Notes: generated by a model not told the origin, from the letters alone. A stretch of DNA of 64,000 nucleotides from Macquaria australasica (GCA_005408345.1 SEMN01000581.1:186001-250000); one strand, 5' to 3'. Shown: positions 33,611 to 47,844, counted from the first letter of the stretch. A program made the numbers and translations.

Positions 33611-34352
33611 TATGAAGTGAAAATAGTCTCAATATTATTTGTAAATGTGTATTCCATGATTTGTAACTGAAAAAAAAGACTTGTAACTGAAAAACAAGAT
33701 TTGTAACTGAAAAACAAGATTTTTAACTGAGAAAATACGATTTGAAAATATTTTACTTACAGACTTTTAACTTCAGCTTCTCAGATCTTCTCAGTCGCCC
33801 CTAGGTGGTTAGGGGTAGGTTCAGCCGGCATCCGCTTTTTGCCTGGACTGGCTGTTTTCCCAGCAGAACAACTCTACCACCTAGCAGTAACTTATTTAAA
33901 CCATATATTTACATTTACAAGTTACTGTATTGAGTCTGTGGTTGGTAAATGCATGTGCTCTAATCGAGGGGCGGCAAGCTATTGTGTCTATTTAGAAAAA
34001 CGTCTTTCCCACTTTGAAATTAAACACGAATACGCCGAAAGCCCAGATGTCCCAGTTTTCCACCAGCACTTTAACGCATCATGCATTTACGAATCTGTGG
34101 AGCTGGGACCAGCGTTAAAATAGTCTCAAAATCCCGAAAGCAAAAGTAACCTGATCCGTGCGTAACACGAGACATTTGTATGCGCAGGAAGCTTTTTGAA
34201 AGCGAAAAGGATCAGATCTGAGAAGCTGAAGTTAAAAGTCTGTAAGTAAAATATTTTCAAATCGTTTTTTTTTCAGTTACAAATCTTGTTTTTCAGTTAC
34301 AAATCATGGAATACACATTTAAAAATAATATTGAGACTATTTTTACTCCATA
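33611..34352 (+). mobile_element. Fold-back DNA element, copy 1 (742 bp)
   Basis: It starts TATGAAGTGAAAATAGTCTC and ends with the reverse complement form ...CTATTTTTACTCCATA. Flanking TATAAC occurs on both sides (33605-33610 and 34353-34358). Long inverted ends of about 150-180 bp hold tandem GATTTGTAACTGAAAAACAA units and the block ACTTCAGCTTCTCAGATC. The interior contains a 94-codon open frame (33839-34123) shared with the other copies but starting with TTG. No transposase is seen, so the element is non-autonomous. Confidence 0.75.
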
Positions 34353-34359
34353 TATAACA

Positions 34360-35930
34360 GAATCAGACTAAATATAAATAGGAATATTAAGAAATCCAAA
34401 CAATTATCTGAGACCATGGGTGCATCTATCTATCCCTCTGGTGGCAAGGATTACTGTCCTGGGGAAAATAAGTGAATTTTGTACTAAAAAGACTGTATAC
34501 CGACTTGATTTGTGGAAGTCAGACTGCTGTAGTCTCATATTAGCTTCAGCTGAACTTTAGAACCTTTCCTTTAACTGTCATTCTGCCAGGTTGGAAATAT
34601 TACTGGTGAAAGGAATAAAAACCAATTTGACTCCAGTCTTTGGAACTTTAGCTAAGCATGATGGGTTTGACTGGAATCTGCTTTTTTTTGGTGTTCATAC
34701 TAGTCAAAGGAGAACCTGTTTTTTTGTGTTGACATTTGGCTATCAGACAAAGAAATATAAGGTGCATTGACGAAATTTTTGGCAAAGGGACATCCGACCC
34801 AAACACTTTGGCTACGACGTGCTGTGGAATGTATGTTTTTACTGGCTACACCTGCAGCACACGTACGGCATAGGGTTGTGTGAGTCGCAGGCAAAATGAG
34901 CTTTTGTTTTGGGATTGTGTGGGATTTTAGTCTCCTTAGTTTTTGGACCAAGCACAGCACTGTGAATCTTTTCACCGAGTTTGTGTAATATAGGAAAGTT
35001 AACATCTACATTAGGCTGCTCCATGATTGGTCTGCGTACGTTAATTGTTCAATGTAGCCAAGGTGCAAGGGTCAAAATGTTAATAGAGGACAATTCTGCA
35101 AAATCCTGGATTACATTAGATGAGGCTTTTGAACTTTCGAAGTCAACTTTTTGGCATTGAATTTTGAATCGTCCAAATTGGGCTTGAATGCAACAATGGA
35201 TGCCACATTATATCAGTTTCAATTGGGGCCACAGAACATGAATCTCAAACAAATTGTGCAATTTAACTCAGGTCATCTGAACTCTTTGTTTGGTAGTGAA
35301 AAGTAAAGTTAAAGTTACAGATGCTCGCCTGAAATGTCAATTATAAATGCCATTGCATTACCTGGTCACTAATGTTTAACTTGTCCCCTTGATGATGGTC
35401 ACATTTTCTGGTGTGGATATTTGATGCCACTTCAATTTAACTAGCGCTGTGTTCATCTGGCAAAATGAACTAAATCAGAGGAGCAAATATGCCATAATTC
35501 TAATAACCTATTTCAAAGATACTTGGAGTGAGGTATCATGCAATACCTTGCATGTAATACAATTCTTTTTCACAAGCATCTCCATCTTGGGGAAAAAAAA
35601 TCTCTGTCTACTCTTCTTGGTTGGTAGTGCCACATTAAATCAGTTGTAAGCCTGCCGTAAGCGTTTTACATATTAATGGAAACCAAAGGCCAGCCTTTCA
35701 GGAATCTCATGCTTTGTCCCAGAGGTGCCATCCGCTTCTCAGGTTGGATTTATTGGATAACCCAACAAATATGACATGATTCCTAAAGTGCCTTTTTACT
35801 TACATTGACATGAATTCCAACAAATCCCACACTGAGTCGCACGGGGCCCTTTAACCTGCACTCACCAACAGATCCCACTTGATTCCCCAGTGGAGCCATG
35901 TAAATCTCATGATTTGTTTCTGACTTCATT
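34360..35930. other. Non-coding stretch
   Basis: No gene supported; a minus-strand ORF pair at 34700-35024 has no known domain. Confidence 0.45.
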
Positions 35931-35934
35931 TCTG

Positions 35935-36101
35935 AAAGCTGAGAGATATAGAATATCTCTCCTTAACGCCACCAAGGCTGTGGCTTCTACACAAATTGTG
36001 AAGATGCAAACTCCACACAGAAAGGCCCTGCTGGGATTCAAACCCAGGACCTTATTGCTGTGAGGCAACAGTGCTAACCACTGAGTCACCGTGCAGCCGA
36101 G
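35935..36101 (-). repeat. tRNA-derived SINE
   Basis: On the minus strand the element begins GGCTGCACGGTGACTCAGTG, giving an A-box-like TGACTCAGTGG, then GCACTGTTGCCTCACAGCAA and a B-box-like GGTTTGAATCC. It continues through GGCCTTTCTGTGTGGAGTTT. This is a familiar fish SINE head. The copy at 11505-11606 is a more diverged relative. Confidence 0.7.
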
Positions 36102-36624
36102 GCCAGCAGAGAATACGGTAGATAGCATTGGCGCCAAAGTTAAAATATTTTAACTTTTTGCTGTCTTCTGCGACAGAATTTACAATCAGATGTTATGTAG
36201 CTCCCTCACACAAGGAGAAAATGTACAATGAGTTGCTAAAAATGTCTCTTTTTTTAGACAAACATAATCAAGGGATAGACCAAGTGCAGTTCTCCTTCAC
36301 TATCCACCCTTGACCTTACATTTTGGAGAGAATTATAAGTTTGCAATATTAAGAGAATCTGCATTTTATAGTTATATGCGTTACTAGAATAATTACACAA
36401 GATAATAGACACAAAATAATTTTATTTAATATATTTTATTCCATTCTTGTAAGTGACTATAGCAACATATCGCCATGCGTGTTTCTTTTTGCCGCCCTGC
36501 CATTCCATTGGACTGTTTGTTTTTCCCATGACGTCCAGAAGGTGTTGGCCGTCTGCCGTCTACCGCCTGCCTATATCCATGTGAATGCAGCATTAGAGGT
36601 GTTGGTAGATGTAGTGGAGAGAGC

Positions 36625-36765
36625 CAGGCTAGCTGTTTCCCCCTGCTTCCAGTCTTTATGCAAAGCTAGGCTAAACATGTCTTGGCTCCAGCTCTGTACT
36701 TAAAGTCTCAACATGAGATTGATATCTTCTCATCTAAAGAAATGAGAACTTTGAACCAGTCCTTT
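36625..36765 (-). repeat. Interspersed repeat, reversed fragment of the 47845 family
   Basis: Its reverse complement shares GAGCTGGAGCC, CTAGC...TAAAGACTGGAA and AACAGCTAGCCTGGCTC with 47845-48110. The two copies are in opposite orientation. Confidence 0.6.
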
Positions 36766-36779
36766 AAAACTATACTTTC

Positions 36780-38320
36780 TTTATCTTGCAATAAAAAAAT
36801 AAAAACAAAGATTTGATACATAATTATCCCATACACATCCAAGGTCAGATCTTGAAAGAATAAACATTTTGTTCCCAAAGATTTTCCATACCTTCAAAAT
36901 GACAATAAGCAATGCAACATTTACAGGCTCAGGTTCTTTACTTTAAAGGCAGTGAAGTGTAACCTTCTTTACCAGCTCTCTCTCTCATTTCCCCGACCTA
37001 TTCATGTCTTTAACCTTGCCTCTCATTTTTCATCTTCGTCATTCTCTGGATACCTCTCCAGATGAATGTCTCTCTCCTCCCATCCATTTCGAATGTCTGC
37101 TGTGTGCCATGACTCCAGGTATTTTTATTTTAATTGACGTGTAGCACAGCTGCATGCTGGGGGGTTAGAGTTGGTGAGAAAGGGAGAAAAACAAATCAAC
37201 ACCTCGTACATCTATATATACACTTGATATACATCAGACCATAGTGTCTGCTGGAATGGGTTTGTGAGAGATGGGGGTAAAAGTGTACATCTTGTGTGTC
37301 TGTGTTTACTTGCTAGTGTGTCTGTGTTTTCATCTGCATAAATGTTTTAAGACGAGCTTCGGTATATGTGAAGATCTGATGCATTCAAGCCTGTGTTTGT
37401 TCATGCATGATTTGAAGAGCAGGTGAGTCGCTTTGACTAACGCAGACACGGTTGATTTTCTACATGTGTGAGTGGGCGGTTGGATGTCTGCCTATGTGTA
37501 TGTGCATTTTATTTATTTTTTCCCCATCCCTCTGAGGGCCAAGATGTAGAAAATTGTTCTGTGTAAGAATTTGAAAGACTTCACTTGATACTTAAGGGGG
37601 AAGGGTTAAAGTAATTTCCTCAAACTGGGAGTCCCAAAAAGGTCTTCTTATAGGGCCATTTCTAGGGTGGCTTTGAGGTCTTTATTACTGTACCTCAACA
37701 TACTGTTACATTAGCAGCCTGTGATGTGTTAACAAAGAATAGGCACAAAAGATTCAATGATTTCTTTTTTGTGTGCCAATATTCCCACCACTGGTCAGAG
37801 CCCAACCACAAGTGTATCTTTAATGGTGACCTCATGCTGTGCAAGTTAAAAAGCCCAAAACAATAAAACCATCACGCAACAATCCTGCCTTTCCAGCCCT
37901 ATTTTCCAATAAAACTGCCTCTCTCCACTTGACTGATGTCCCATTGGATTGCAGTCTGTGCCACATACTTGCACAACATCCTGTTTCAACAAGAAATACA
38001 TTAAGACAGTAAAAATGCCTTTTAACATGGCCCCTAAGGTTACGTTAAGAAAGTGGTTCTGTTTTTTATTTTTTGTCATGACACCCTCCCACCACCACGT
38101 CACCCCCATGTCTCGATAACCTTGCTAATATCAGAGCATTTTTCGTTCCCAAATGAGTCAAATAGTCTACCAGCTGAGACCACTTCAACAAAAGACAGAT
38201 TTTTATTCCTTGTTTGATTAGAATACTTTGTATTTTATTCAGAAAGTCTAAAAAAAAAAAAAAAGTTTGAACAGGATAAAGTTGTTTTTTTTCAGCTTCT
38301 GTTAATCATATCACGAACCC
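36780..38320. other. Non-coding stretch
   Basis: No gene or RNA gene supported. Confidence 0.45.
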
Positions 38321-38324
38321 TTAA

Positions 38325-38392
38325 ATGTATTACTTGACCCACGGTGGGGGTCCCGACCTGCAGATTAGGAACCGCTGCAATAGAGCACCGTT
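38325..38392 (+). repeat. Short interspersed repeat fragment
   Basis: GACCCACGGTGGGGGTCCCG followed by GATTAGGAACCGCTG recalls a common fish repeat end ('...gggaaccactg'). Confidence 0.4.
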
Positions 38393-39216
38393 GGAATAAC
38401 GTGGAGAGAAATGTGCAGAATGAACACCTGGCCAAAAAAAACCAATGGGAACTCCATTAATCTATTGAGTCAGCACTTTGTTGAATCCATGCCACCTAAA
38501 GTTCTGACTGTTCTGAAAGGATAATAAAGTTGCCACTGAAAACATAAACCTCCTTCCTGCAGTCATTACTTTGATTTCAGAGCAGCTGGACCTTTATGGT
38601 GCTACAGTTTTGTTCTCCACAGTTTCTTAAAGCCTTGGCTCTGACACATACTCCTGCTAGTGTGCCAGTTAGAATCCTATACTCCAGTATGCATCTTTCT
38701 GTACTGTATGTGCCTGTGGTTCTTTCTCAAAGCATAGTGGGTGTTTTTCTCTGGCTGCAGCTCGACACAGCCCTAGTAAAGCATGTCAGTCAAACACCTG
38801 TAATCTACTCCTGAATGTAAGGCGTGTAAAATATGCACACCCACCTTGCCTCTCTGCTATTCCAAAGCCAAATTGAATCATACCTGTGTGTGTCTCCACT
38901 GTTTTCATCAACCATTTTCATCATTTCTTCCTTAACACAATAAAATGGAAATGTAATCAAACACCTAAGCTGCAATCCAATTGAAATTCTCTGCACAGCA
39001 TAATTTTCCCCCGCTGTATTTTGATTGTATACTTAACTCGCAAAACAATTCTCAAGCCGTTTCCCTGTCATTACTTGTTAAAGTGGCATCACTTGGGTGG
39101 GGTGGGATGCCTCCTGTCATTTTAACTTGTCATCACTTATTGAATCATACCGCTGGACTGATGCAAATTCAGTGTTCTCTTCAAGTCTTTCTTGTCACAT
39201 GACTGTGGCAAAGGGT

Positions 39217-39815
39217 TATGGAGTGAAAATAGTCTCAATATTATTTGTAAATGTGTATTGCATGATTTGTAACTGAAAAACAAGATTTGTAACTGAAAAA
39301 CAAGATTTGTAAATGTGTATTACATGATTTGTAACTGAAAAACAAGATTTGTAACTGAAAAACAAAATTAGTAACTGGAAAAAAAATGATTTTAAAATAT
39401 TTTTTCAAACTTTTGACTTCAGCTTCTCAGATCTGATCCTTTTCACTTTCAAAAAGCTTCCTGCGCATACAAATATCTCGTGTTACGCACGGATCAGGTT
39501 ACTTTTGCTTTCGGGATTTTGAGACTATTTTAACGCTGGTCCCAGCTCCACAGATTCGCAAATGCATGATGCGTTAAAGTGCTGGTGGAAAACTGGGACA
39601 TCTGGGCTTTCGGCGTATTCGTGTTTAATTTCAAAGTGGGAAAGATGTTTTTCTAAATAGACACAATAGCTTGCTGCCCCTCGATTAGAGCACATGCATT
39701 TACCAACCACAGACTCTATACAGTAACTTATAAATGTAAATATATGGTTTAAATAAGCTGCTGCTAGGTGGTAGAGTTGTTCTGCTGGGAAAACAGCCAG
39801 TCCAGGCAAAAAGTG
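39217..39815 (-). mobile_element. Fold-back DNA element, copy 2, one end missing
   Basis: It starts TATGGAGTGAAAATAGTCTC with an expanded run of 20-bp units (GATTTGTAACTGAAAAACAA), then the same interior in the opposite orientation to copy 1. The homology stops near 39815 inside GCAAAAAGTGG, and the second inverted end is absent. The shared open frame lies at 39525-39818 on the minus strand. Confidence 0.75.
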
Positions 39816-39819
39816 GTAA

Positions 39820-42800
39820 ATGCATGGTTGGCTGGGGGACTTGTATTGCATGTCATACCCCTCTCTCTCCCCACATTTCTATTTTCATTGAATGTCAAAG
39901 AAAGGAAAACTGCACATTTGATTATTTCTTCTGTATTAATTTACTGCACATGTAGTTATTCTGTACATGTGCCACAAACAAACCAGAGCATGAACTTAAT
40001 GACCTTAGTGACCTAACACTGTTTTACCTCAAAGTTTTGCAAAGCTGCAGCAACTTTTTGACAATCTTCTCTGGACATCATTTATCTTTTATACTTTATT
40101 TAATCAGAACTGCCTTAGATGTAGGAACTGAAAGATGTGATTGAAATGCTGATGTAAAAGGCCCCACCCAACCCTACAGCTCTTTGTGATCGGTGATTCA
40201 TCACCAGCTCATCTCACCCTAATGAACTCAGACACTGATTACAAGCCCCCCTTCAAACAGAAAACACCGGCCCTTCCAACTCAATTTCCTCACTCGCGTT
40301 GTCAAGTTCCAACTACAAAGCAGCTCGTGCTCCTCTCCAGCGGACATGTGGTTAATATTTGATGTGATGCGTTACTTCTTACAAATAAAACAGACACTGT
40401 CATTATTTCTGCTGATGTGGAGACTCTGTGGTTGTTTAGATTAAGGGAAAAGTGTAAGGGGCTGATTAAGAAGGTGGCAGAGGCAGTTAAGTAAGACATT
40501 TGGGGGGTGATATAAATTTGATTCACGCATAATATGAACTGTTAAAAGGAGAGGATTGAGAGAGGAGTGCAGCATGGTAAAGAAGGGTGTCAGTGCACTT
40601 AAATATGACAGTTATAGCACTGGGATTTTTAGTGATAATGTAAATTTGATTTTAATGCAAAAGGGCTGGCTGCAGGAGTGACAGGAGTTAGAGGGAGAGG
40701 GAGGGAGCGACTGATAGGGTAATTAACTGTGTGACAGATATACTTGACTCAGAAATATAGGTTATAAGCACTTTATTGAGGTATTCAGGACAGTGTTGGA
40801 TGGCGATGAGAGAGGCAGAGCCAGAGAAAGAGAGGTGAGGGAGTCCAATGTACTTAACTGAGACATTTAGGTCAATTTTATTTTCACTGCTATAATTAAA
40901 CACATTTCATTCCAAATTCCTAGACAGATTGAGAGGCCTATAACAGCTTTCAAATTGAGCTGATACTTCAAGTTCAAGGCTTTCCCCCAGTGGGAGATTT
41001 ACCAAGCAGCAAGCTAATTCTTAACCAAACTAGAGACATGGATGAAATACAGACACATTTATGGCAAATTAGATTCAATAGGATACAGTTAGATGCAATA
41101 AACAGGAATTACAGAGAGCTGTATGACACATTTAAGTGCCAGAATTAAGCATATTTGCAACACAAGGGATACATGTTAACTTCTGCCTATTTGATTAAGC
41201 CTTGATTAAGTGGTCACCTGAAGGGAAAAGCTTTCCTCACTGAGATCATAATTGTATACAAGCCAAAGTGAGAGTGGTTTACTGACTGTACTCTTCAAAG
41301 TTACATTAAAGCTTGTGCTGTGTTCTTTGACCATGACGGGTACAAGGAGATTTTTTTCTCCACACACCTCAACATCCAAGTTCCAGACCTCTGAATCGCC
41401 GCCCACATCTGTGGTTTGTTCAGCCCTGTGTTGTGCCCAATGACGGCTGTTTCCATGGGTTGGACAAATAGTAAACCAATCAGAGCTTAGTAGGCTGGAA
41501 TAAGAATGTGCATAGCAAGTTAACTACCTAGCTATATTCATGAAAAATAACAACAGAAAAATAGTGGATGACAGACAGACAGATTACAACTCTTAAATCA
41601 ACATATTTCTTTGTTCAATGTGAAAACATTAACTGCTTCTGTGTCAACTGAAATTGACGTCAGCAGGGTGGGTATGTTACTTGCTACTGATTGGTTAGGA
41701 CAAAAATAAGCCCATAACAATACGAAGAAATTGGCTAACATGAACAAAATGTCTGAATAAATTAAGTGGAAAAAAAAAATGGTATTAAAGTCTGAACATT
41801 AGACTAACATCACGTGACATTTTTAATTCAGATGGGACTATTTCAATATACATTATATAAATAAATAAAACTTGTCTATATGATGGTATTTGACATGTAA
41901 AAACATAATTCCATATTTGAAAAAAAGGATTTGCAGGGGAAAATGTCATGCTAGCATGTTACACGTTAAAATAAACCTAAAAAGCGTATGCACTTTGAAT
42001 TTCTACAAGAGATAAATTCTGAATGTACTCATACGAGAAAGTTAGGCAACTACTGGGAATTGTAAACTTCATTTAACAACTGAGTTGGTGTTGCTGACTC
42101 TTTAAACTCCCTATGTTTAGAATTTTTTTGTAATTATCTTTCAAATTCTTCTGATGGCATATGGCATTTTTGTTTGCAGAAAAAATGAGACAATGCATTG
42201 TAGTAAAAAAATTGCAGTAAAAACAAAGTCATCAATCTATGATCTCTAATGAGAGACTTAAGCAGGAGATTCACCTCACTAAACTTGGCACTGATTTGCT
42301 GTTGTTTCTACGAACTTGTCCAGGACTCGGGATGTCAGGTTTCATATTATTTTTGCTGCTCAGATCAGTCTGTTCAGACCGAATCTGTAACCCCGTCACA
42401 CATTGGCACCACATAATCTTTTTAGACCATCGACCCAGCCAAGCCTCAGATCAGGATTTCCCTTCCAAATGTCAGCATATAAAATGGCCTGATAATCTTA
42501 TAGTGTGTCCCCAGCCGCGGAAGAATAGATGAGATGGTCTGTAGGTCAGATAGATGGTCCTGTTACAGAAAAAGCTGGAAACTGTTCCAAGGATGCTGAT
42601 GCCTCTGTTGAAATATGTGCTTTAAGATGTAGAGGAATATGCTGCCACTTATTTTTGTTGTTTTCTCTAAATTAAACAGAAAAAAGACAAAGAAACCTGA
42701 AACAGCAGTCATTTACAGGGAAGTAATATAATGATCTAACAAGTAATGATAGCTAAACACTGTTTTATGTAAATGTTAACTTTTGCTGAACCGTGGCCAC

Positions 42801-42870
42801 AATTAGCAATTCTAAGATCATGGTAAATGTTGTAGCATTATAGTAGCACAAGTAGGCCTACAGCAGAGTC
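39820..42870. other. Non-coding stretch
   Basis: AT-rich; only short ORFs. No repeat could be placed with confidence. Confidence 0.45.
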
Positions 42871-42872
42871 AC

Positions 42873-43335
42873 ATGCTGTGTCTCAAATCGTGTACTCCCG
42901 TTAGTACACTTACATGCAGTGTACACTATGTACTGACTTGTGTAGTGCATTCATTTTGACAGGGTAGTGTTGTCTCAAATCGAATACTGCTGTTGTGCGC
43001 TTACCGGCAATGACGATCACAACCTTTGACTGTGTCTTCTTCTTCTTCTTCTTTTTAATGGCAGATTGCAGCTGGGCGGAGCATTATCGCCAACATTTTA
43101 CCACGATTGCCGCACGCCGAAATATCTGCCAGCTTGTTTGCTCACTTGACTTCAAATCAATTATATTAAAAATGAATGAAAAATGAACGTGCTTTTACTT
43201 TTAGCCGTAACAATCGCAACCGCTATGTAGCCAAGAGGGTGAGAAGTGTGCAGCGTTCCACACTCAACTATCTGACTGTTATGAGTACATCATCTGGGTA
43301 CGCATAGTACACTGCAGCAGCAAAACCCTTAAGTG
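42873..43335. repeat. MITE-like repeat with GTCTCAAATCG ends
   Basis: GTGTCTCAAATCGTGTAC at the left is repeated inside as TGTCTCAAATCGAATACTG. The right part (GGTACGCATAGTACACTGCAG) is partly complementary to GCAGTGTACACTATGTAC near the left. This suggests a small hAT-like or similar non-autonomous element, with a TTC microsatellite at 43037-43052. Confidence 0.45.
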
Positions 43336-43339
43336 TACA

Positions 43340-45400
43340 GAATTGAGCAAGGGTATGTTTTAGTATTTATGAATTAAACTAATTGTAAGAGGAAGAATGT
43401 GTTATTTATGTTTTCAAAAGTTACATAGGCTCACTTTAAGTGCCACTCTACAATTAAGCATTCATCAAAAAGTATACAAAATCAAGCTAACGTCAAAAGA
43501 AAGACATGGTCAAATCATTCAGTTTTGCATTAAAAGAAAGCCTTAGAAAATATTATGTGCACAAAATAATGTGACTCTGTGGCGGTCATCTTTTTTCAGC
43601 GTCTTTAACCATGAGAATGTGTGGAAAGCGCCAATCGAAAGGAGTGCTTATCAGACACTAGCTTGGCTGGGCCCCAACTAGAGGGCTGTGGGAAGATTAA
43701 ACTGAATCCGTAAATCATTTTACAGTTGACGGGTTTTAACTAGAAAACGTCTAATTTAGTTTGAAGCTACAGGCTGTGTGGTGCTGCCAAAACATTTGAT
43801 GTCCCTGTAATGGAAGATAAACAGCAAAAAACACTGTAGGCTAGTAAGTTAGTAGCCTCCCAAAATGGGTCATTTTAACAGCCTTGACATTTGCATGCTT
43901 GAAAAAACAAAAACATCTTCCCAGAGGAAAAGTTGAAATGTGTTCGGAAATGTATTTGATTCTAAGGTGAAGGAATAGGATTCAAATTTTTATATTATGA
44001 TATGTATTCAAGGAGTATGGCCTTTCTGACTGTTGTAGCATGCCAACCTCAAAGAGATGACCACCTCTCTCAGGCTGAAAAGCAGTTCATTATTCAATCA
44101 TTTGTACTCAGTATGTAGCAGAAAATCCCAATCTCACACAGGTCTTTCATGTGGCCTTCTTTTTGGATGACTTGAAATCTACATTATAGAAAAGAAACAG
44201 ACCTTTCCTTTCTTCTGTGATTATTGAGCCTCCACACAATGGCCTGTTTCTTTTTACTTGCTATTGCTATATTGAATGTTCCACATCACTTTGGCGGATC
44301 CTCCAGGGCAACTGAGCCAACAACCACAGTACTTGACTGCTTTTACTGCAGTAAAATTGTTTTGTTATGACTCTTCCCTGAGTGAAATTCTACTTTTACC
44401 AGACTATATGTGCACATCTGCGCCACTGCCTCGTTACACATCGTGTACACTGACTCATGGCCTATGAGTCACTGCAGTTTGTTTGCTTGATTTCTTGTGC
44501 AAAAAAAAAACAGAACAGTTTTTCTTTCCCTCATGTCACTATTATGCTCGTGGAAAATATTGAATGCGGGATGACTACATGTACCACTTATTGAGGCTAT
44601 TTGAGCTTTTATTGGGTATCACTGAATTCCTATTTCTTTCTATCTCAGGTAACTATTTTTGATAATCTTGCTCTTACTGCTATAGTGGTTCTGCACGCCA
44701 CTTGCCAGAGGTCACCTGTCAATCAAAAACCAAGCTGATTGGCAGGAAGTGTTTTGAATTCCTTTAAATACATTTCTGTCATAAACTCTTGCATTTCAAT
44801 TTCTGAAGGTAGTGCTCTTTGCATTGTCTGTTCATGGACGACATCTATCATGCATGAACAACTGCTCATGCTAACCACCCAGTTCTTCTTATTTTGACTC
44901 CAGACAAATTGGAATGCAGAACAAATTTCCCAAAAAAGACCTACTAGACACTGGCCCTGTGTCCCAATTTAACAGTAACAACAAAGTCCTCATACTTGAC
45001 AAAACAACCAAAAAGGGGTTTTACTGCCTTCCAAGACAATCTATATGAGGATTTTCTGATTACGCACCCCTATTGGCAGGAACATATGTTTTGTTACTGT
45101 CTATACAAAGTTACAAGTTACAAATCAACTTTGATAATGGTAGGGAAAGATTGTAGACATGGTTTAAAGAAACCAAAGTTCACTGTTGGTATAAGTTCAC
45201 AAACTGCAGTCTCTCGTGTCCAATTTGTACTCTTGCAAACCATTTACTCCTGACTTCCTTCGTGAGAGGTTTTGCGGCATTGCAACAATGCCAAGCTACT
45301 TCTGACTTTGCTCTGAGAGATGACAGATCATTCTTTGCATGGCCAAACGAGGTCAGGGAAACATGGGTTGTGAAAAGTATTTGAACAAATGAAAGATGCT
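43340..45400. other. Non-coding stretch
   Basis: No gene supported. Confidence 0.45.
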
Positions 45401-45539
45401 GTAGTTTGTCAATGACTCACAAAACCACGTATATATATGCATACTGGACCTTCGTCGTCATGGTAACAATAATAAACGTGGTTAATGTTGTGAAGCGGCT
45501 GCAGTTTGGTTAGGTTTCGGCACCAACACTACTTGGTTA

Positions 45540-45805
45540 GGTTTAGGATCGTGGTTTGGGTTAAAATAAGTACGCAATACTAATGTAACTTATGTACGTA
45601 CGTTAAGTTACGTACAGAAGTTAAAATAAGTCAAGGTTGACTTTTGCTTTCACGCGGGACACAAACAGCGGTCTCCTGGGTGCACGTCCTGTGTTGTTTG
45701 ACCCATCCATCCACCCCGACCTCTTCCCTATGTGGACTTTGTCGCTCTTTATACTACCTCGCCAATCTTCCGCCTTTGCTCCTGTCATAATTACTACGGC
45801 CAGTA
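45540..45805 (+). repeat. Interspersed repeat with GTACGTACGTTAAGTTACGT
   Basis: A palindromic TACGTACGTTAAGTTACGTA block is followed by a conserved order (TTTGACCCATCCATCCACCC, TCCTGTCATAATTACTACGG, GCCAGTAGAGGTCGCC) that I recall from a fish DNA-transposon-type repeat. The ORFs across it are chance. Confidence 0.5.
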
Positions 45806-45859
45806 GAGGTCGCCGTACATACAAAATTAAATATGGGTCATAATAAGCTGCTGCACAGA

Positions 45860-47840
45860 CGATCTATACGGATGTGGAGGACAGTCTCCTCAAAACACAG
45901 TTAGAATTAATATATGCATATACAGTATATGCATTTGGGACAGGCCATGAATATTTATGCTACATTCATGCCATACTGAATTTATCAACAACACAGACTG
46001 CCATAAATATTACAAATAATAAATAATATTACTGGAATTGAGGGCTTTTTGCCACCATATGCCTCAGCACCAGTGTACTGGCTTGCCTGTGTACACTACA
46101 GCGTCACAGAATCAGAAAATTGGCTCTCAGCCTACAAGCCACGCTTGCTGGCTCACAGCCTCACTGCACAATGTCTCCTTTCTTTTCCCTTACCATATCA
46201 TTATCGCCATGTACTGGGGAAAGATAATGATATGTACATCTATTCAACCTGGGTGACATGCCTCATAGGGAGCCCCCAAGCAGACAATCCCCTTCTCTCC
46301 TCGCTCAAAACTCTCTCTCCTCTTTCTTTTTATCCCTCTCTCTCCCTCAGCAGACATGGGGCATTTGTTATTTGTTCCCTAACCTACTATGTTTTCTCTC
46401 ACAATGATTTATAAATAGGGCGCTGCTTAGCATATCAACATGTATTACATTGAACTGTAGTTATAGGAATAGTGATACTAAACCATGAGTATACTGCTTG
46501 AGAGCTCATTCTTGTCCTAGGAAACAGCAGTTTCTTAACTCAAGGTCAACTTACTTCCAAAACTCTACCTACTGATGAAGACTGTGTGATATGGCTGAAA
46601 GTGTCTCAAGAGTGTTTTCAAGGTCAAGGATGAACTGCCAGACTAAACTTTTCAGTCAGTAAGTCCTAAATGTGCTAAGAATCATGGGAAGTTTGAACAC
46701 CTGCAAATCCAAGACAACTGAGCAAACTCAATCTGCTGGTGGAGACATTCAAAAGCTCCGGAACAAGTGAGAAACGTGACCATGAGTTAAGATTGTTGTG
46801 TCAACTCAATGACCTAATATCATTGATCATGCCTTCTTCATATAATTGTATTTAAAAAATGATTCAGCTATATTAAAGTCAGCCACTAATCTATGTGTTG
46901 ATGGTAGCTTCTAAACATAAATATTACATATTGACACGATTTTCACATATTTCACATTTGAAATGTAAGACATCACATGTGAATACACCAATTTAACATT
47001 TCTTATAACATGGAAAACATAATAAAGTCACATATGGGTTTGTGTTTTTGGAATTTTCATGTGTATATGATATATACATGTGGTTTTTGTAAAAGCCTGT
47101 GTAAGGCTGTGCAGTATAGTAATTTAGAACAGCTAACAAGGCATTTGACACTCCGAGTCATCATGCTTAACAATGCCTCTTAGCTGTTTTGAAATGTCTG
47201 TAAGCATCTTGGGGGCTTTAGATCACATTTTGTCAGTCTCTTTATCTCAGGCTGCACTTGCATGGATTCTGTTGATGGGCTGGTGTATTTAAACACAGAA
47301 TGTTCTTCATAGTGATCCAGACAACATTGTATGCTGGTTGGAACGCATACTGTTCACGTTTTCCAGGTTACTACTGGAAAACATGCTAGTTTACTGTACC
47401 ATCTACCTTACTGACTTACTTAAATCATTTGCAGGAGAACACAGATAGACAGGAGTTCTGTTTACTGGTCAATACATGGATATGGTATATTGGAAAGCAG
47501 GTTATGAAGCATGAAAAAAAGAGTTCATTTTCCTCAACAAGCTGAATTAAGAACAGGACAGGGGTCTTGATCACCACAAAGGGGATAACTTTGTCTTGTT
47601 TATCACAAGCATTTGCAAGCCTCCAAATAGCCAAAGAAAGACCAGCAGGACTGCCCACATTAAGTAGGGTAATACAGAACGAGGTGTCCTGATACCAAAA
47701 AACAATGGACACCTTGTCCTGTATTGTCCCACTTTCTGTATGCGATAAGAAAAAAAGAGAAGTTGTGTTCGAATCATCATCCATTTTGTTTGTTTGTTTA
47801 TAGTCAGTTAAACGCAAAAATGGTTTACAGTAATTTCACC
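45860..47840. other. Non-coding stretch
   Basis: A short palindrome (ATGCATATACAGTATATGCAT core) lies near 45915-45935. No gene supported. Confidence 0.45.
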
Positions 47841-47844
47841 AGAG

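Noticed and set aside
33839..34123. The 94-codon frame as a host gene family
   Set aside because: It lies inside a transposable element, starts with TTG, and its between-copy changes are mostly amino-acid-altering.
46049..46414. 121-codon plus-strand ORF
   Set aside because: No domain or neighbouring exon; ends in a CT-rich run.
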